Below are positions 1 through 6,640 of a stretch of 64,000 bases of DNA, piece by piece. The notes below the pieces were generated by a model, which saw only the letters and a list, made by a program, of their open reading frames with translations, had not been told where the DNA came from and ran no database searches. Source of the stretch: JAXMCI01 sp046349435 (GTDB lineage Bacteria; Pseudomonadota; Alphaproteobacteria; Dongiales; Dongiaceae); NCBI GenBank assembly GCA_046349435.1, contig JAXMCI010000024.1, positions 48,924-112,923 on the forward strand. The letters run 5' to 3'. Numbering within the stretch: the stretch's first letter is position 1; every line of letters begins with the position of its first letter. A program made the position numbers and the translations under genes.

Positions 1-206
1 CCGGTCAGCATCACCAGGCTCTGCGCCATGGCGGCGAGCGCCAGCGGGAACCAGCTCTGCGACAGCTTGGCGATGCCGGTGAAGCTGAGGATGCCGGGGA
101 ACATCACGACATAGATCGCGAACAGCAGCAGCAGCAGCGCGAAGAGCGGGCGCAGGCCCTGGTTGCGGCGCCGCAGCAGCGCCAGCTGGAGCTGCCAGCC
201 GTTCAT
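1..206 (-). CDS. Sugar ABC transporter permease, N-terminal part (cut by window edge)
   Basis: Inner-membrane permease of a ribose/xylose-type (RbsC-like) ABC importer; only about the first 68 residues are in the window. They read as a short basic cytoplasmic start (MNGWQLQLALLRRRNQGLRP) followed by a hydrophobic segment and the beginning of a second, as in this family. The ATG overlaps the stop of the upstream ATPase gene as ATGA, so translation of the two is probably coupled. Substrate cannot be told from the fragment; the neighbouring lactonase-like gene suggests a sugar or sugar acid. Confidence 0.8.
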   Translation of the reverse strand, partial: MNGWQLQLALLRRRNQGLRPLFALLLLLFAIYVVMFPGILSFTGIAKLSQSWFPLALAAMAQSLVMLT

Positions 207-1723
207 GGCGGCGGCACCGCCGGCGCGACCGCGCCGAGCCCCACCGAGGCGCCGACGATCGCCTCCTCGGAGAGCGCCTCGCGCTCGAGCAGCGCGGCGA
301 TCCGGCCGCCGCCGAAGACCGCCACACGGTCGCAGACATGCACCAGCTCGAGCGTGTCGGAGCTGAGCAGCAGGATGGCGGTGCCCTCGGCCGCCATGGC
401 GCGCAGCTTGAGGTAGATCTCCCGCTTGGTCTCGATGTCGACGCCGCGGGTCGGATCGTTGAGCAGGAACAGGCTGGGCGACAGCGGCAGCCACTTGGCG
501 ATGGCGATCTTCTGCTGGTTGCCCCCGGACAGCCGCTGCACGGCGGCGCGCGCGTCGCCGCCGCGCACCGCGAAGGCGCGGCTCAGCCGCTCGATCGTCT
601 CGCGCTCGCGGGCCAGCCGGCGCACGCCGCGGCGCGCCAGCCCGGGCAGCGACGGCAGGGTCAGGTTGAAGCCGATGGAGAGCGGCAGCAGCAGCCCTTC
701 GCGCTTGCGGTCGGCCGGGACATAGGCCATGCCGGCGCGGTTGGCGTCCACCACCGAGCCCGGCGCCCCGGCCCGGCCGGCGACCGCGAAGCGCGCCGCC
801 CGCGCGGGGATCGCGCCGTAGAGGGCGAGCAGCGCCTCCTCCTGGCCCTGGCCGAGCAGCCCGCCGAGCCCGAGGATCTCGCCGCGGCGGACCGTCAGGT
901 CGACGCCGCGCACGCCGCGGCAGTGCAGCCCCTCGACCTCGAGCGCCGCCTCGGGCCGCAGGGTCGGCTGCCAGGCCGGGAACAGGTCGCCGACCTGCCG
1001 GCCGACCATCAGCCGGACCAGGGCGTGCGGGTCGCTGCCCTCGAGCGGCTGGTCGGCGGTGCGGGTGCCGTCCTTGAGCACGGTGACGTACTCGCAGAGC
1101 GCCAGGATCTCGTTGAGGCGGTGCGAGATGTAGAGGATGGCGAGGCCCTGCCCGCGCAGCTCGCGCAGCACCGCGAAGAGCCGGCCGGCATCGTGCGCGG
1201 TCAGCGAGGAGGTCGGCTCGTCGAGGATCAGCACGCGCGGCCGGCGATAGAGCGCCTTGGCGATCTCGACCAGCTGGCGCTGGCCGAGCGGCAGGTCGGC
1301 GACCGGCAGGTCGAGCGGCGCCTCCAGCCCGAGCCGGCGGCAGACCGCCTCGGCCTCGCGCGCCATGCGGCCGTAGTCGAGGAAGCCGCGCCGCACCGGG
1401 GCCGACCCCAGCACGACGTTCTCGGCGACCGAGAGGTGCGGCGCCAGGCTCAGCTCCTGCTGCACCACGGCGATGCCGAGCCGCCGCGCATCGCGCGGCG
1501 TCAGCGCCGGATAGTCGCGGCCGTCGAGGCGGATCCGGCCGCCATCGGGCCTGAGCGTGCCCGAGAGCAGGTTGATCAGCGTGCTCTTGCCGGCGCCGTT
1601 CTCGCCGAGCAGGGCATGGATGCGGCCGGCCCTGATCTCGATCGACACCGCCTTCAGCACGGCGTTGCCGAAGAACCGCTTGGTGAGCTCGTCGCCGGCG
1701 AGGATGGGAGGGTCGGGGCCCAA
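203..1723 (-). CDS. Sugar ABC transporter ATP-binding protein (two nucleotide-binding domains)
   Basis: Cytoplasmic ATPase of about 506 residues, the normal size of RbsA/XylG/MglA-type proteins. The first half has a complete Walker A (GENGAGKST), a signature region (LPLGQRQLVEIAKAL) and Walker B (VLILDEPTSSL). The second half keeps the signature LSGGNQQKIAIAKWL and LLNDPTRGVD, but its P-loop is degenerate (GLLGQGQEE, no Lys-Ser/Thr), which is usual for this family. The start is a TTG: the conserved opening PPILAGDELTKRFFG leaves no room for a later start and no ATG or GTG is available. The gene lies downstream of the binding-protein gene, separated by a strong hairpin, so it is probably expressed at a lower level than that gene. 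Confidence 0.93.
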   Translation of the reverse strand: MGPDPPILAGDELTKRFFGNAVLKAVSIEIRAGRIHALLGENGAGKSTLINLLSGTLRPDGGRIRLDGRDYPALTPRDARRLGIAVVQQELSLAPHLSVAENVVLGSAPVRRGFLDYGRMAREAEAVCRRLGLEAPLDLPVADLPLGQRQLVEIAKALYRRPRVLILDEPTSSLTAHDAGRLFAVLRELRGQGLAILYISHRLNEILALCEYVTVLKDGTRTADQPLEGSDPHALVRLMVGRQVGDLFPAWQPTLRPEAALEVEGLHCRGVRGVDLTVRRGEILGLGGLLGQGQEEALLALYGAIPARAARFAVAGRAGAPGSVVDANRAGMAYVPADRKREGLLLPLSIGFNLTLPSLPGLARRGVRRLARERETIERLSRAFAVRGGDARAAVQRLSGGNQQKIAIAKWLPLSPSLFLLNDPTRGVDIETKREIYLKLRAMAAEGTAILLLSSDTLELVHVCDRVAVFGGGRIAALLEREALSEEAIVGASVGLGAVAPAVPPP

Positions 1724-1740
1724 GGGGCGTCGCCGCGAAA

Positions 1741-1771
1741 GAAGGGCCGCCCGCGGCGCGGGCGGCCCTTC
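1741..1771 (-). terminator. Strong intercistronic hairpin between binding-protein and ATPase genes
   Basis: A perfect 14-bp inverted repeat (1741-1754 with 1758-1771) with a 3-nt loop, in the 61-bp gap between the binding-protein stop and the ATPase start. On the transcribed strand it is followed by TTTC, only a weak U-tract. Such hairpins in sugar ABC operons commonly protect or partly terminate the mRNA, giving more binding protein than ATPase and permease. A shorter version of the same stem occurs at 51816-51841. Confidence 0.7.
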
Positions 1772-1784
1772 CCCTGCCTGTTGC

Positions 1785-2837
1785 CTACTGGTTGTAGACG
1801 AGCTTCTGGAAGCTCTCGAGGCTGTAGGGCGAGTAGATGTAGCCGTCGGCCGGGAAGTCCTTGGCCCGGGCGAGGTAGGAATCGATGTTGCTGTTGTCGA
1901 TGATCGGCAGCGGGACGTGGATGAAGGCCGGGATGTCCTTGCCCTGCAGCGCCTCGGTGGCGACGTAGACGGCGAGCCCGGCCAGCCAGTTGGGCTGCAT
2001 GGTCGCCCAGGCGTGCAGGTTCTTCTCCTTCCACAGCTCGAGGAACTGGCGGTAGTTCTCGCCGGTCATCGGCACCATCGGACGGCCCTGGCGGTCCATC
2101 GCCAGGATCGCCCCGGCGGTGAGCGCGCCGCCGAGGCTGAGCACGCCGTCGATCTGCGGCTGGTTGAACAGCAGGTTGGTCACCGCCTCCTGGGCCGGGG
2201 CGACGTTGTAGGGCGTGTTGGTCTCGGCCAGCACCTCGATGCCCGGATTGGCCTTCAGCACCGGCGTCGCGCCGGCCCGGCGGTCCTCGCTGACCGAGAT
2301 GCCGGCCGGGCCGTTCATGATGATGATCTTGCCCTTGCCGTTGAGCTCCTTGACGATGAACTCGGCGGCCTGCTTGCCCCAGGCATTGGAGTCGGTGTTG
2401 ACCTTGGCGGTGAGCTCGTCGGTGGTCACAAGGCTGTCGAAGTTGACCACCGCGATGCCCTTCTTGCAGGCGTCGGCGACGACGCGGTCGAGCGCGGTGG
2501 CCGAGCCGGCGATCAGGATGATGGCGTCGACGTTGGCGTCGATCATCGACTGGATCTGGGTGATCTGGGTGTTGGCGTTGCCCTCGGCGTCGGTGATCAT
2601 CAGCCGGCCGACGGTGCCCTTGGCCTTGAGCTGGTTGAACACCTCTTCCAGGGTGCCCTGGGTCTGCTTCATCCAGGTCGGCACCGAGTAGATGTTGGCC
2701 CAGCCGATGGTGAAGGGCGGCTTGCGGTCACCCTTCATGCACTTGGCGGCCGCCTGGGCCGCGTTGTCGTGCGCCGAGCCGAGCAGCAGCGCCGCGGCAG
2801 CCGCCGCCCAAAGCAATCCCTTGCCGAATCGCAACAT
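1785..2837 (-). CDS. Sugar ABC transporter periplasmic substrate-binding protein
   Basis: A 350-residue periplasmic binding protein of the RbsB/type I family. It has a signal peptide (basic MLRFGKG, hydrophobic alanine/leucine core, likely cleavage after AQA near residue 30) and then the two-lobed fold, with motifs such as DANVDAIILIAGS and GKIIIMNGPAGISVSEDRR. The ATG follows a very strong ribosome site (GAGGAGGGAGGACG). First gene of the operon binding protein-ATPase-permease, divergent from the amidohydrolase at 3011. The ligand is probably a carbohydrate or sugar acid; this is inferred from the neighbour only. Confidence 0.92.
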   Translation of the reverse strand: MLRFGKGLLWAAAAAALLLGSAHDNAAQAAAKCMKGDRKPPFTIGWANIYSVPTWMKQTQGTLEEVFNQLKAKGTVGRLMITDAEGNANTQITQIQSMIDANVDAIILIAGSATALDRVVADACKKGIAVVNFDSLVTTDELTAKVNTDSNAWGKQAAEFIVKELNGKGKIIIMNGPAGISVSEDRRAGATPVLKANPGIEVLAETNTPYNVAPAQEAVTNLLFNQPQIDGVLSLGGALTAGAILAMDRQGRPMVPMTGENYRQFLELWKEKNLHAWATMQPNWLAGLAVYVATEALQGKDIPAFIHVPLPIIDNSNIDSYLARAKDFPADGYIYSPYSLESFQKLVYNQ

Positions 2838-2962
2838 GTGGTTCGTCCTCCCTCCTCGGCCTGCCCGCCGCAGGCCCTGGCGCGCGCCGTCCCCTTGCTA
2901 ACCGGTCGCACGGCGCCGACTGTAGCGGCGGCAGTTTTCCGGCGCGACAGCTATTTGGCAGA

Positions 2963-2972
2963 TGGTATACAA
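2963..2972. promoter_or_regulatory. Candidate GntR-type operator in the divergent promoter region
   Basis: TGGTATACAA, a near-perfect palindrome centred on GTATAC, in the 173-bp gap between the divergent transporter and amidohydrolase genes. It resembles the short operators of FCD-type GntR regulators, which often control sugar-acid uptake and breakdown. It sits about 40 bp before the amidohydrolase start and could act on both genes. No GntR gene is in the window, so the regulator would be encoded upstream of the left edge or elsewhere. Confidence 0.4.
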
Positions 2973-3010
2973 AATCCACCCCGGCGGCGGGGCGAAGAGG
3001 AGTTCGCGAC

Positions 3011-3937
3011 ATGATCTATGACGGGCCGCTGCTCGACGCGCACCACCATTTCTGGGACATCGGGATGCAGCGCCATCCCTGGCTCGCCCCGGCCAACCAG
3101 CGCGACCGGGGGATCGGCGACCTGTCGAAGATCTACCGCAACTACCTGCCCGAGGACCTGAAGGGCGACGCGGCCCGCCAGAATCTCGTGGGCAGCGTCC
3201 ATATCGACGCCGGCTGGGACGCCTCCGATCCGGTCGGCGAGACGCGCTGGCTCGACGCGCTCGCCGAGCGCACCGGCCTGCCGACCGTGATGGTGGTCAA
3301 CGCCCCGCTGCACCTTCCGGAGGCGGCCGCGGTGCTGGAGGAGCAGGCCGCCTTCGCCCGGGTGCGCGGCGTGCGCTTCATCCTCTCCTGGCACGACGAC
3401 CCCGACAAGCGCTTCGCCGACCGGGCCGACTACATGACGGATTCCGCCTGGCGCGCCGGCTTCGCCCGGCTGAGGCGGCACGACATGTCCTTCGACATGA
3501 TGATCTATCCGCAGCAGATGGAGGACGCCGCCCGGCTGGCCGCGGACTTCCCGGACACGCAGATCATCCTCAACCATTGCGGCAGCCCGATCGACCGCGA
3601 TCCGGCCGGCATGGCGCGCTGGCGGGCCGGCCTCAAGCTGCTCGCCGCCCGGCCCAACGTCGCGATCAAGGTCTCCGACCTCGTCGCCTACGACCACCAC
3701 TGGACGCTCGACAGCCTGCGACCCGTGGTGCTGGCCTGCCTCGACGCCTTCGGCATCGAGCGGTCGATGTTCGCCAGCGACGCGCCGGTGGCCGGGATGC
3801 ACGCCACCTACGACGAGGTGTTCGACAGCTTCAAGACGATCGTCGCCGACCTCACGCCGGCCGAGCAGCGCCGGCTGTTCCACGACAACGCGGTGCGGCT
3901 CTACCGCGTGCCGGTCAGTCCGGGTGCAGCCGCTTGA
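3011..3937 (+). CDS. Amidohydrolase family 2 protein, probable sugar lactonase
   Basis: A 308-residue cytoplasmic TIM-barrel hydrolase of the COG3618 type (L-fucono/L-rhamnono-lactonases and related metal-dependent hydrolases). Visible motifs are the N-terminal DAHHHFWD at residues 9-16, NHCGSP mid-protein and MFASDAPV with the C-terminal catalytic Asp. The ATG is preceded by AGAGGAG at good spacing. Divergence from a sugar ABC transporter supports hydrolysis of a sugar lactone after uptake. Its last 23 bp overlap the convergent gene that ends at 3915. The family also includes dicarboxylate hydrolases, so the exact substrate is open. Confidence 0.85.
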   Translation: MIYDGPLLDAHHHFWDIGMQRHPWLAPANQRDRGIGDLSKIYRNYLPEDLKGDAARQNLVGSVHIDAGWDASDPVGETRWLDALAERTGLPTVMVVNAPLHLPEAAAVLEEQAAFARVRGVRFILSWHDDPDKRFADRADYMTDSAWRAGFARLRRHDMSFDMMIYPQQMEDAARLAADFPDTQIILNHCGSPIDRDPAGMARWRAGLKLLAARPNVAIKVSDLVAYDHHWTLDSLRPVVLACLDAFGIERSMFASDAPVAGMHATYDEVFDSFKTIVADLTPAEQRRLFHDNAVRLYRVPVSPGAAA

Positions 3938-4484
3938 GGCACTCGCCGAAGGTGCGCCGCACCGTCTCGCCCGGCGGCTGGAAGACGAGGTAGCGGGTCG
4001 CCGAGTCGCGGCCCTCGCGGCGGAACTGCAGGTAGAAGCGGCCGGCGAAGAAGGCGTCGAGATAGTCGCGGGCCAGGATGGCCTCGCCCAGCATGGCGAC
4101 GACCTGTCCGGTCAGGGTCGCCCGCTTGCCGAACGGCCGGTCGTAGGCGAAGGCGGGGGCGCTGAAGTCGGCGTCGGCGAGGCGGTAGGGCCGCAGCGCG
4201 CGCGCCGCCGGATCGAAGGCGGCGGCACTCAGCTTGAAGCCGAAGCGCTTGTCCGAGGCGAGCAGGCGGAACTCGACCGTCTCGTCGCCGGCGGCGTTGG
4301 CCAGCACCAGGGTGACGGCGCAGAGCCGCACCGCCTCGTCCTGCCGGACCATGTCGTTGCGATAGGCGGCGAGGCCGGGGATCTCCACCGCATGCGCCGC
4401 GCCGCCGGGCGCCAGCACCGCCAGCACCGCCAGCACCGGCCCGAGGATCCGCCCGAGGAACCGCCCGAGGATCCGGCGCGTCAT
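3915..4484 (-). CDS. Hypothetical secreted protein
   Basis: About 189 residues from the ATG that overlaps the stop of the upstream CDP-alcohol transferase gene (ATGA). It has an N-terminal signal sequence built from short DNA repeats: a 12-bp unit encodes R(I/F)LG three times and a 9-bp unit encodes (V)LA three times, ending in PGGAAHA. The mature part contains RLCAVTLVLAN, FAYDRPFGKRATLTGQV and a basic C-terminus and has one early and one late cysteine. I do not recognise a family. Position directly after phospholipid genes suggests an envelope role, but that is only context. Confidence 0.7.
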   Translation of the reverse strand: MTRRILGRFLGRILGPVLAVLAVLAPGGAAHAVEIPGLAAYRNDMVRQDEAVRLCAVTLVLANAAGDETVEFRLLASDKRFGFKLSAAAFDPAARALRPYRLADADFSAPAFAYDRPFGKRATLTGQVVAMLGEAILARDYLDAFFAGRFYLQFRREGRDSATRYLVFQPPGETVRRTFGECLKRLHPD

Positions 4485-5086
4485 CGGCGGAAGGCCGCCG
4501 CGGCGCTGGCCATGCGCGAGGCCGTGGTCACCCAGCACAGCGCCCCGAAGCCCCAGGCGAGCGGCGCGAAATGGTCCGGCAGCAGGCAGAGCAGCACGAA
4601 CAGCGCGATCGTCTCGCCGCCCTCGGTGAGGCCGCCGAGATAGTAGATCGACTTCGGCCCGTGCCGCAGGCTGGCGAGGCCCCGCCGGGCGGCGAGCGCC
4701 GCGAAGGCGAGGAAGCTGGCGCCGGTGCCGACGAAGCTGAAGACGAGGAAGGCGGCGGGCAGCGCATTCTCCGGACGGGCCGTTGCGAAGCCGAACGGCA
4801 CGGCGGCATAGACGATGAAGTCGCAGACGATGTCGAGATAGCCGCCGAGGTCGGTGGCGCCGCGTCGCCGGGCGACCGCGCCGTCGAGCCCGTCGGCCAG
4901 CCGGTTGGCGAGGATCGCCGCCAGCGCCCAGCCATAGCGCTCGCCGGCGAGCAGCGGCACCGCGCCGAGGCCGCAGGCGAAGCCGGCCAGCGTGACCGCG
5001 TCGGCGGGCACGCCGGCAGCGGCCAGGAGGCCGCCGGCACGGTCGAGCGGCCGGCGGACGAGGCGGCCGAGCGCGGCATCGAGCAT
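4481..5086 (-). CDS. CDP-alcohol phosphatidyltransferase family membrane protein
   Basis: A 201-residue integral membrane enzyme of the family that exchanges CMP of a CDP-alcohol for a second alcohol. The signature is visible as DGAVAR followed by GYLDIVCD, although the spacer between AR and the next Gly is seven residues, not the canonical eight. The hydrophobic segments fit five or six helices. The chosen start (MLDAALGRL) lies 19 bp after the pssA stop; an upstream in-frame start would overlap pssA. Product unknown: it could make phosphatidylglycerol-, inositol- or choline-type lipids. Part of the run psd-pssA-this gene. Confidence 0.82.
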   Translation of the reverse strand: MLDAALGRLVRRPLDRAGGLLAAAGVPADAVTLAGFACGLGAVPLLAGERYGWALAAILANRLADGLDGAVARRRGATDLGGYLDIVCDFIVYAAVPFGFATARPENALPAAFLVFSFVGTGASFLAFAALAARRGLASLRHGPKSIYYLGGLTEGGETIALFVLLCLLPDHFAPLAWGFGALCWVTTASRMASAAAAFRR

Positions 5087-5105
5087 GGCCCCGGGCTGCC
5101 GCCGC

Positions 5106-5903
5106 TCAGTGCATCTCGCCCGGCTCCTCGAGCTCCTCATAGACGATCGGCAGCTTCTGCTTGGCCAGCTTCTGGTAGGCGAGATAGCTGTGCGGCATCG
5201 AGCCGATGTAGGCGATGCCGACCGCGAGCAGCGTCACCCAGGGCGTGCTGACCAGGAAGGCGGCGAGCGCGCCGACGCTGAGCAGCGCCAGCACGACATG
5301 GCGCTGCGGCACCTTGATGCGCTTGAAGGAGTAGGTCGGCAGGCGGCTGACCATCAGCCCGGCGACCGCCAGCATCACCGGCCCGGCGACGATCGGCCGG
5401 TCGACCCAGCCGGGCCCGATCTCGAGCGTGGCGATGATCGGCAGCAGCACCAGCCCGGCGCCGGCCGGCGCCGGCACGCCGGTGAAGAAGCGCGAGGTCC
5501 AGGCCGGCAGGTCGGTGTTGGCCAGCATGGTGTTGAAGCGCGCCAGGCGCAGCGCGCAGCAGACCGCGAAGAGCAGCGCCAGCGCCCAGCCGATGCCGCC
5601 CGCGGTGCGCAGGCACCAGTAGTAGATGAGCAGCGCCGGGGCGACGCCGAAGCTGATGAAGTCGGACAGCGAGTCGAGCTCGGCGCCGAACTTGCTGGCG
5701 CCGTCGAGCAGCCGGGCGATGCGGCCGTCGAGCCCGTCGAGCACGCCGGCGATGAGGATGGCGATCACCGCCAGCTCCCAGCGCTCCATCAGCGCGTAGC
5801 GGATGCTGGTCAGGCCGGCGCACAGCGCCATCACCGTCAGCATGTTGGGGATCAGCCGATTGAGCGACTGGTCGCGCAGCCGCGGCACCGGGCGTCGTCT
5901 CAT
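5106..5903 (-). CDS. pssA: CDP-diacylglycerol-serine O-phosphatidyltransferase
   Basis: Membrane enzyme that makes phosphatidylserine from CDP-diacylglycerol and serine. The 265-residue protein has the full CDP-alcohol transferase signature, DGRIAR, then eight residues, then GAELDSLSD, and about eight hydrophobic helices. The ATG lies 2 bp after the psd stop with GGAGAAG upstream, so the two genes are coupled. Psd converts the product to phosphatidylethanolamine, giving a complete two-step route. The C-terminus is charged and acidic (EELEEPGEMH). Confidence 0.92.
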   Translation of the reverse strand: MRRRPVPRLRDQSLNRLIPNMLTVMALCAGLTSIRYALMERWELAVIAILIAGVLDGLDGRIARLLDGASKFGAELDSLSDFISFGVAPALLIYYWCLRTAGGIGWALALLFAVCCALRLARFNTMLANTDLPAWTSRFFTGVPAPAGAGLVLLPIIATLEIGPGWVDRPIVAGPVMLAVAGLMVSRLPTYSFKRIKVPQRHVVLALLSVGALAAFLVSTPWVTLLAVGIAYIGSMPHSYLAYQKLAKQKLPIVYEELEEPGEMH

Positions 5904-5905
5904 CC

Positions 5906-6592
5906 TCACCGTTCTTCTCCCAGGCGGGGGGCCTCGGCCGACGCCAGATCGGCGAGCACCGTCTCCCCGGCCACCGTTCGCTGGCCGACCGCGACCAGCG
6001 GCGCCACCGTGTCCGGCAGGTAGACGTCGACGCGGCTGCCGAAGCGGATCAGGCCGATCCGCTCGCCGGCGCGCAGCGCCTGCCCCGCCCGGACGTCGCA
6101 GCGGATGCGGCGCGCCACCAGCCCGGCGATCTGCACCACGACCAGCTCGCGGCCGTCGGGCAGGCCGAGCCGCAGGCTCTGCCGCTCGTTGAGCTCGCTC
6201 GCCTTGTCGAGCGAGGCGTTGAAGAAGGCGCCGGGCCGGTAGGCCAGCCCGGTGACCACGCCGTCGGCCGGGATCCGGTTCACATGCACGTCGAACACGT
6301 TCATGAAGACGCTGATCCGGGCCAGCGGCCGCGCCGGCAGGCCGAGCTCGGCCGGCGGCACCGCCGGCTGGATCATCTGCACCACCCCGTCGGCCGGGCT
6401 GACCACCAGGCCGGAGCGGACCGGCGTCACCCGCGGCGGGTCGCGGAAGAAGTAGACGCACCAGGCGGTCGCCAGCAGGCCGATCCAGCCGAGCGGCTGC
6501 CACAGCCACCAGAGGACCGCATCGACCACGGCGAAGGCGGCGGCGAAGCGCCAGCCCTCGCGATGGATCGGGACCAGCACGCCCTTCAGCAC
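5906..6592 (-). CDS. psd: Phosphatidylserine decarboxylase (short proenzyme form)
   Basis: A 228-residue proenzyme of the short, PssA-linked type, which decarboxylates phosphatidylserine to phosphatidylethanolamine. Two N-terminal hydrophobic stretches are followed by FFRDPPR, SPADG, VFMNVFDVHVNRIP and the self-cleavage site RFGSRVDVYLP, where Ser becomes the pyruvoyl group. The start is GTG at the expected place before the family-typical LVPIHREGW. First gene of the psd-pssA pair. Confidence 0.92.
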   Translation of the reverse strand: MLKGVLVPIHREGWRFAAAFAVVDAVLWWLWQPLGWIGLLATAWCVYFFRDPPRVTPVRSGLVVSPADGVVQMIQPAVPPAELGLPARPLARISVFMNVFDVHVNRIPADGVVTGLAYRPGAFFNASLDKASELNERQSLRLGLPDGRELVVVQIAGLVARRIRCDVRAGQALRAGERIGLIRFGSRVDVYLPDTVAPLVAVGQRTVAGETVLADLASAEAPRLGEER

Positions 6593-6640
6593 GGCCCGGC
6601 TCCGGCGGGACCGCGCACCGCCCGTCTCAACCGCGCCGCC

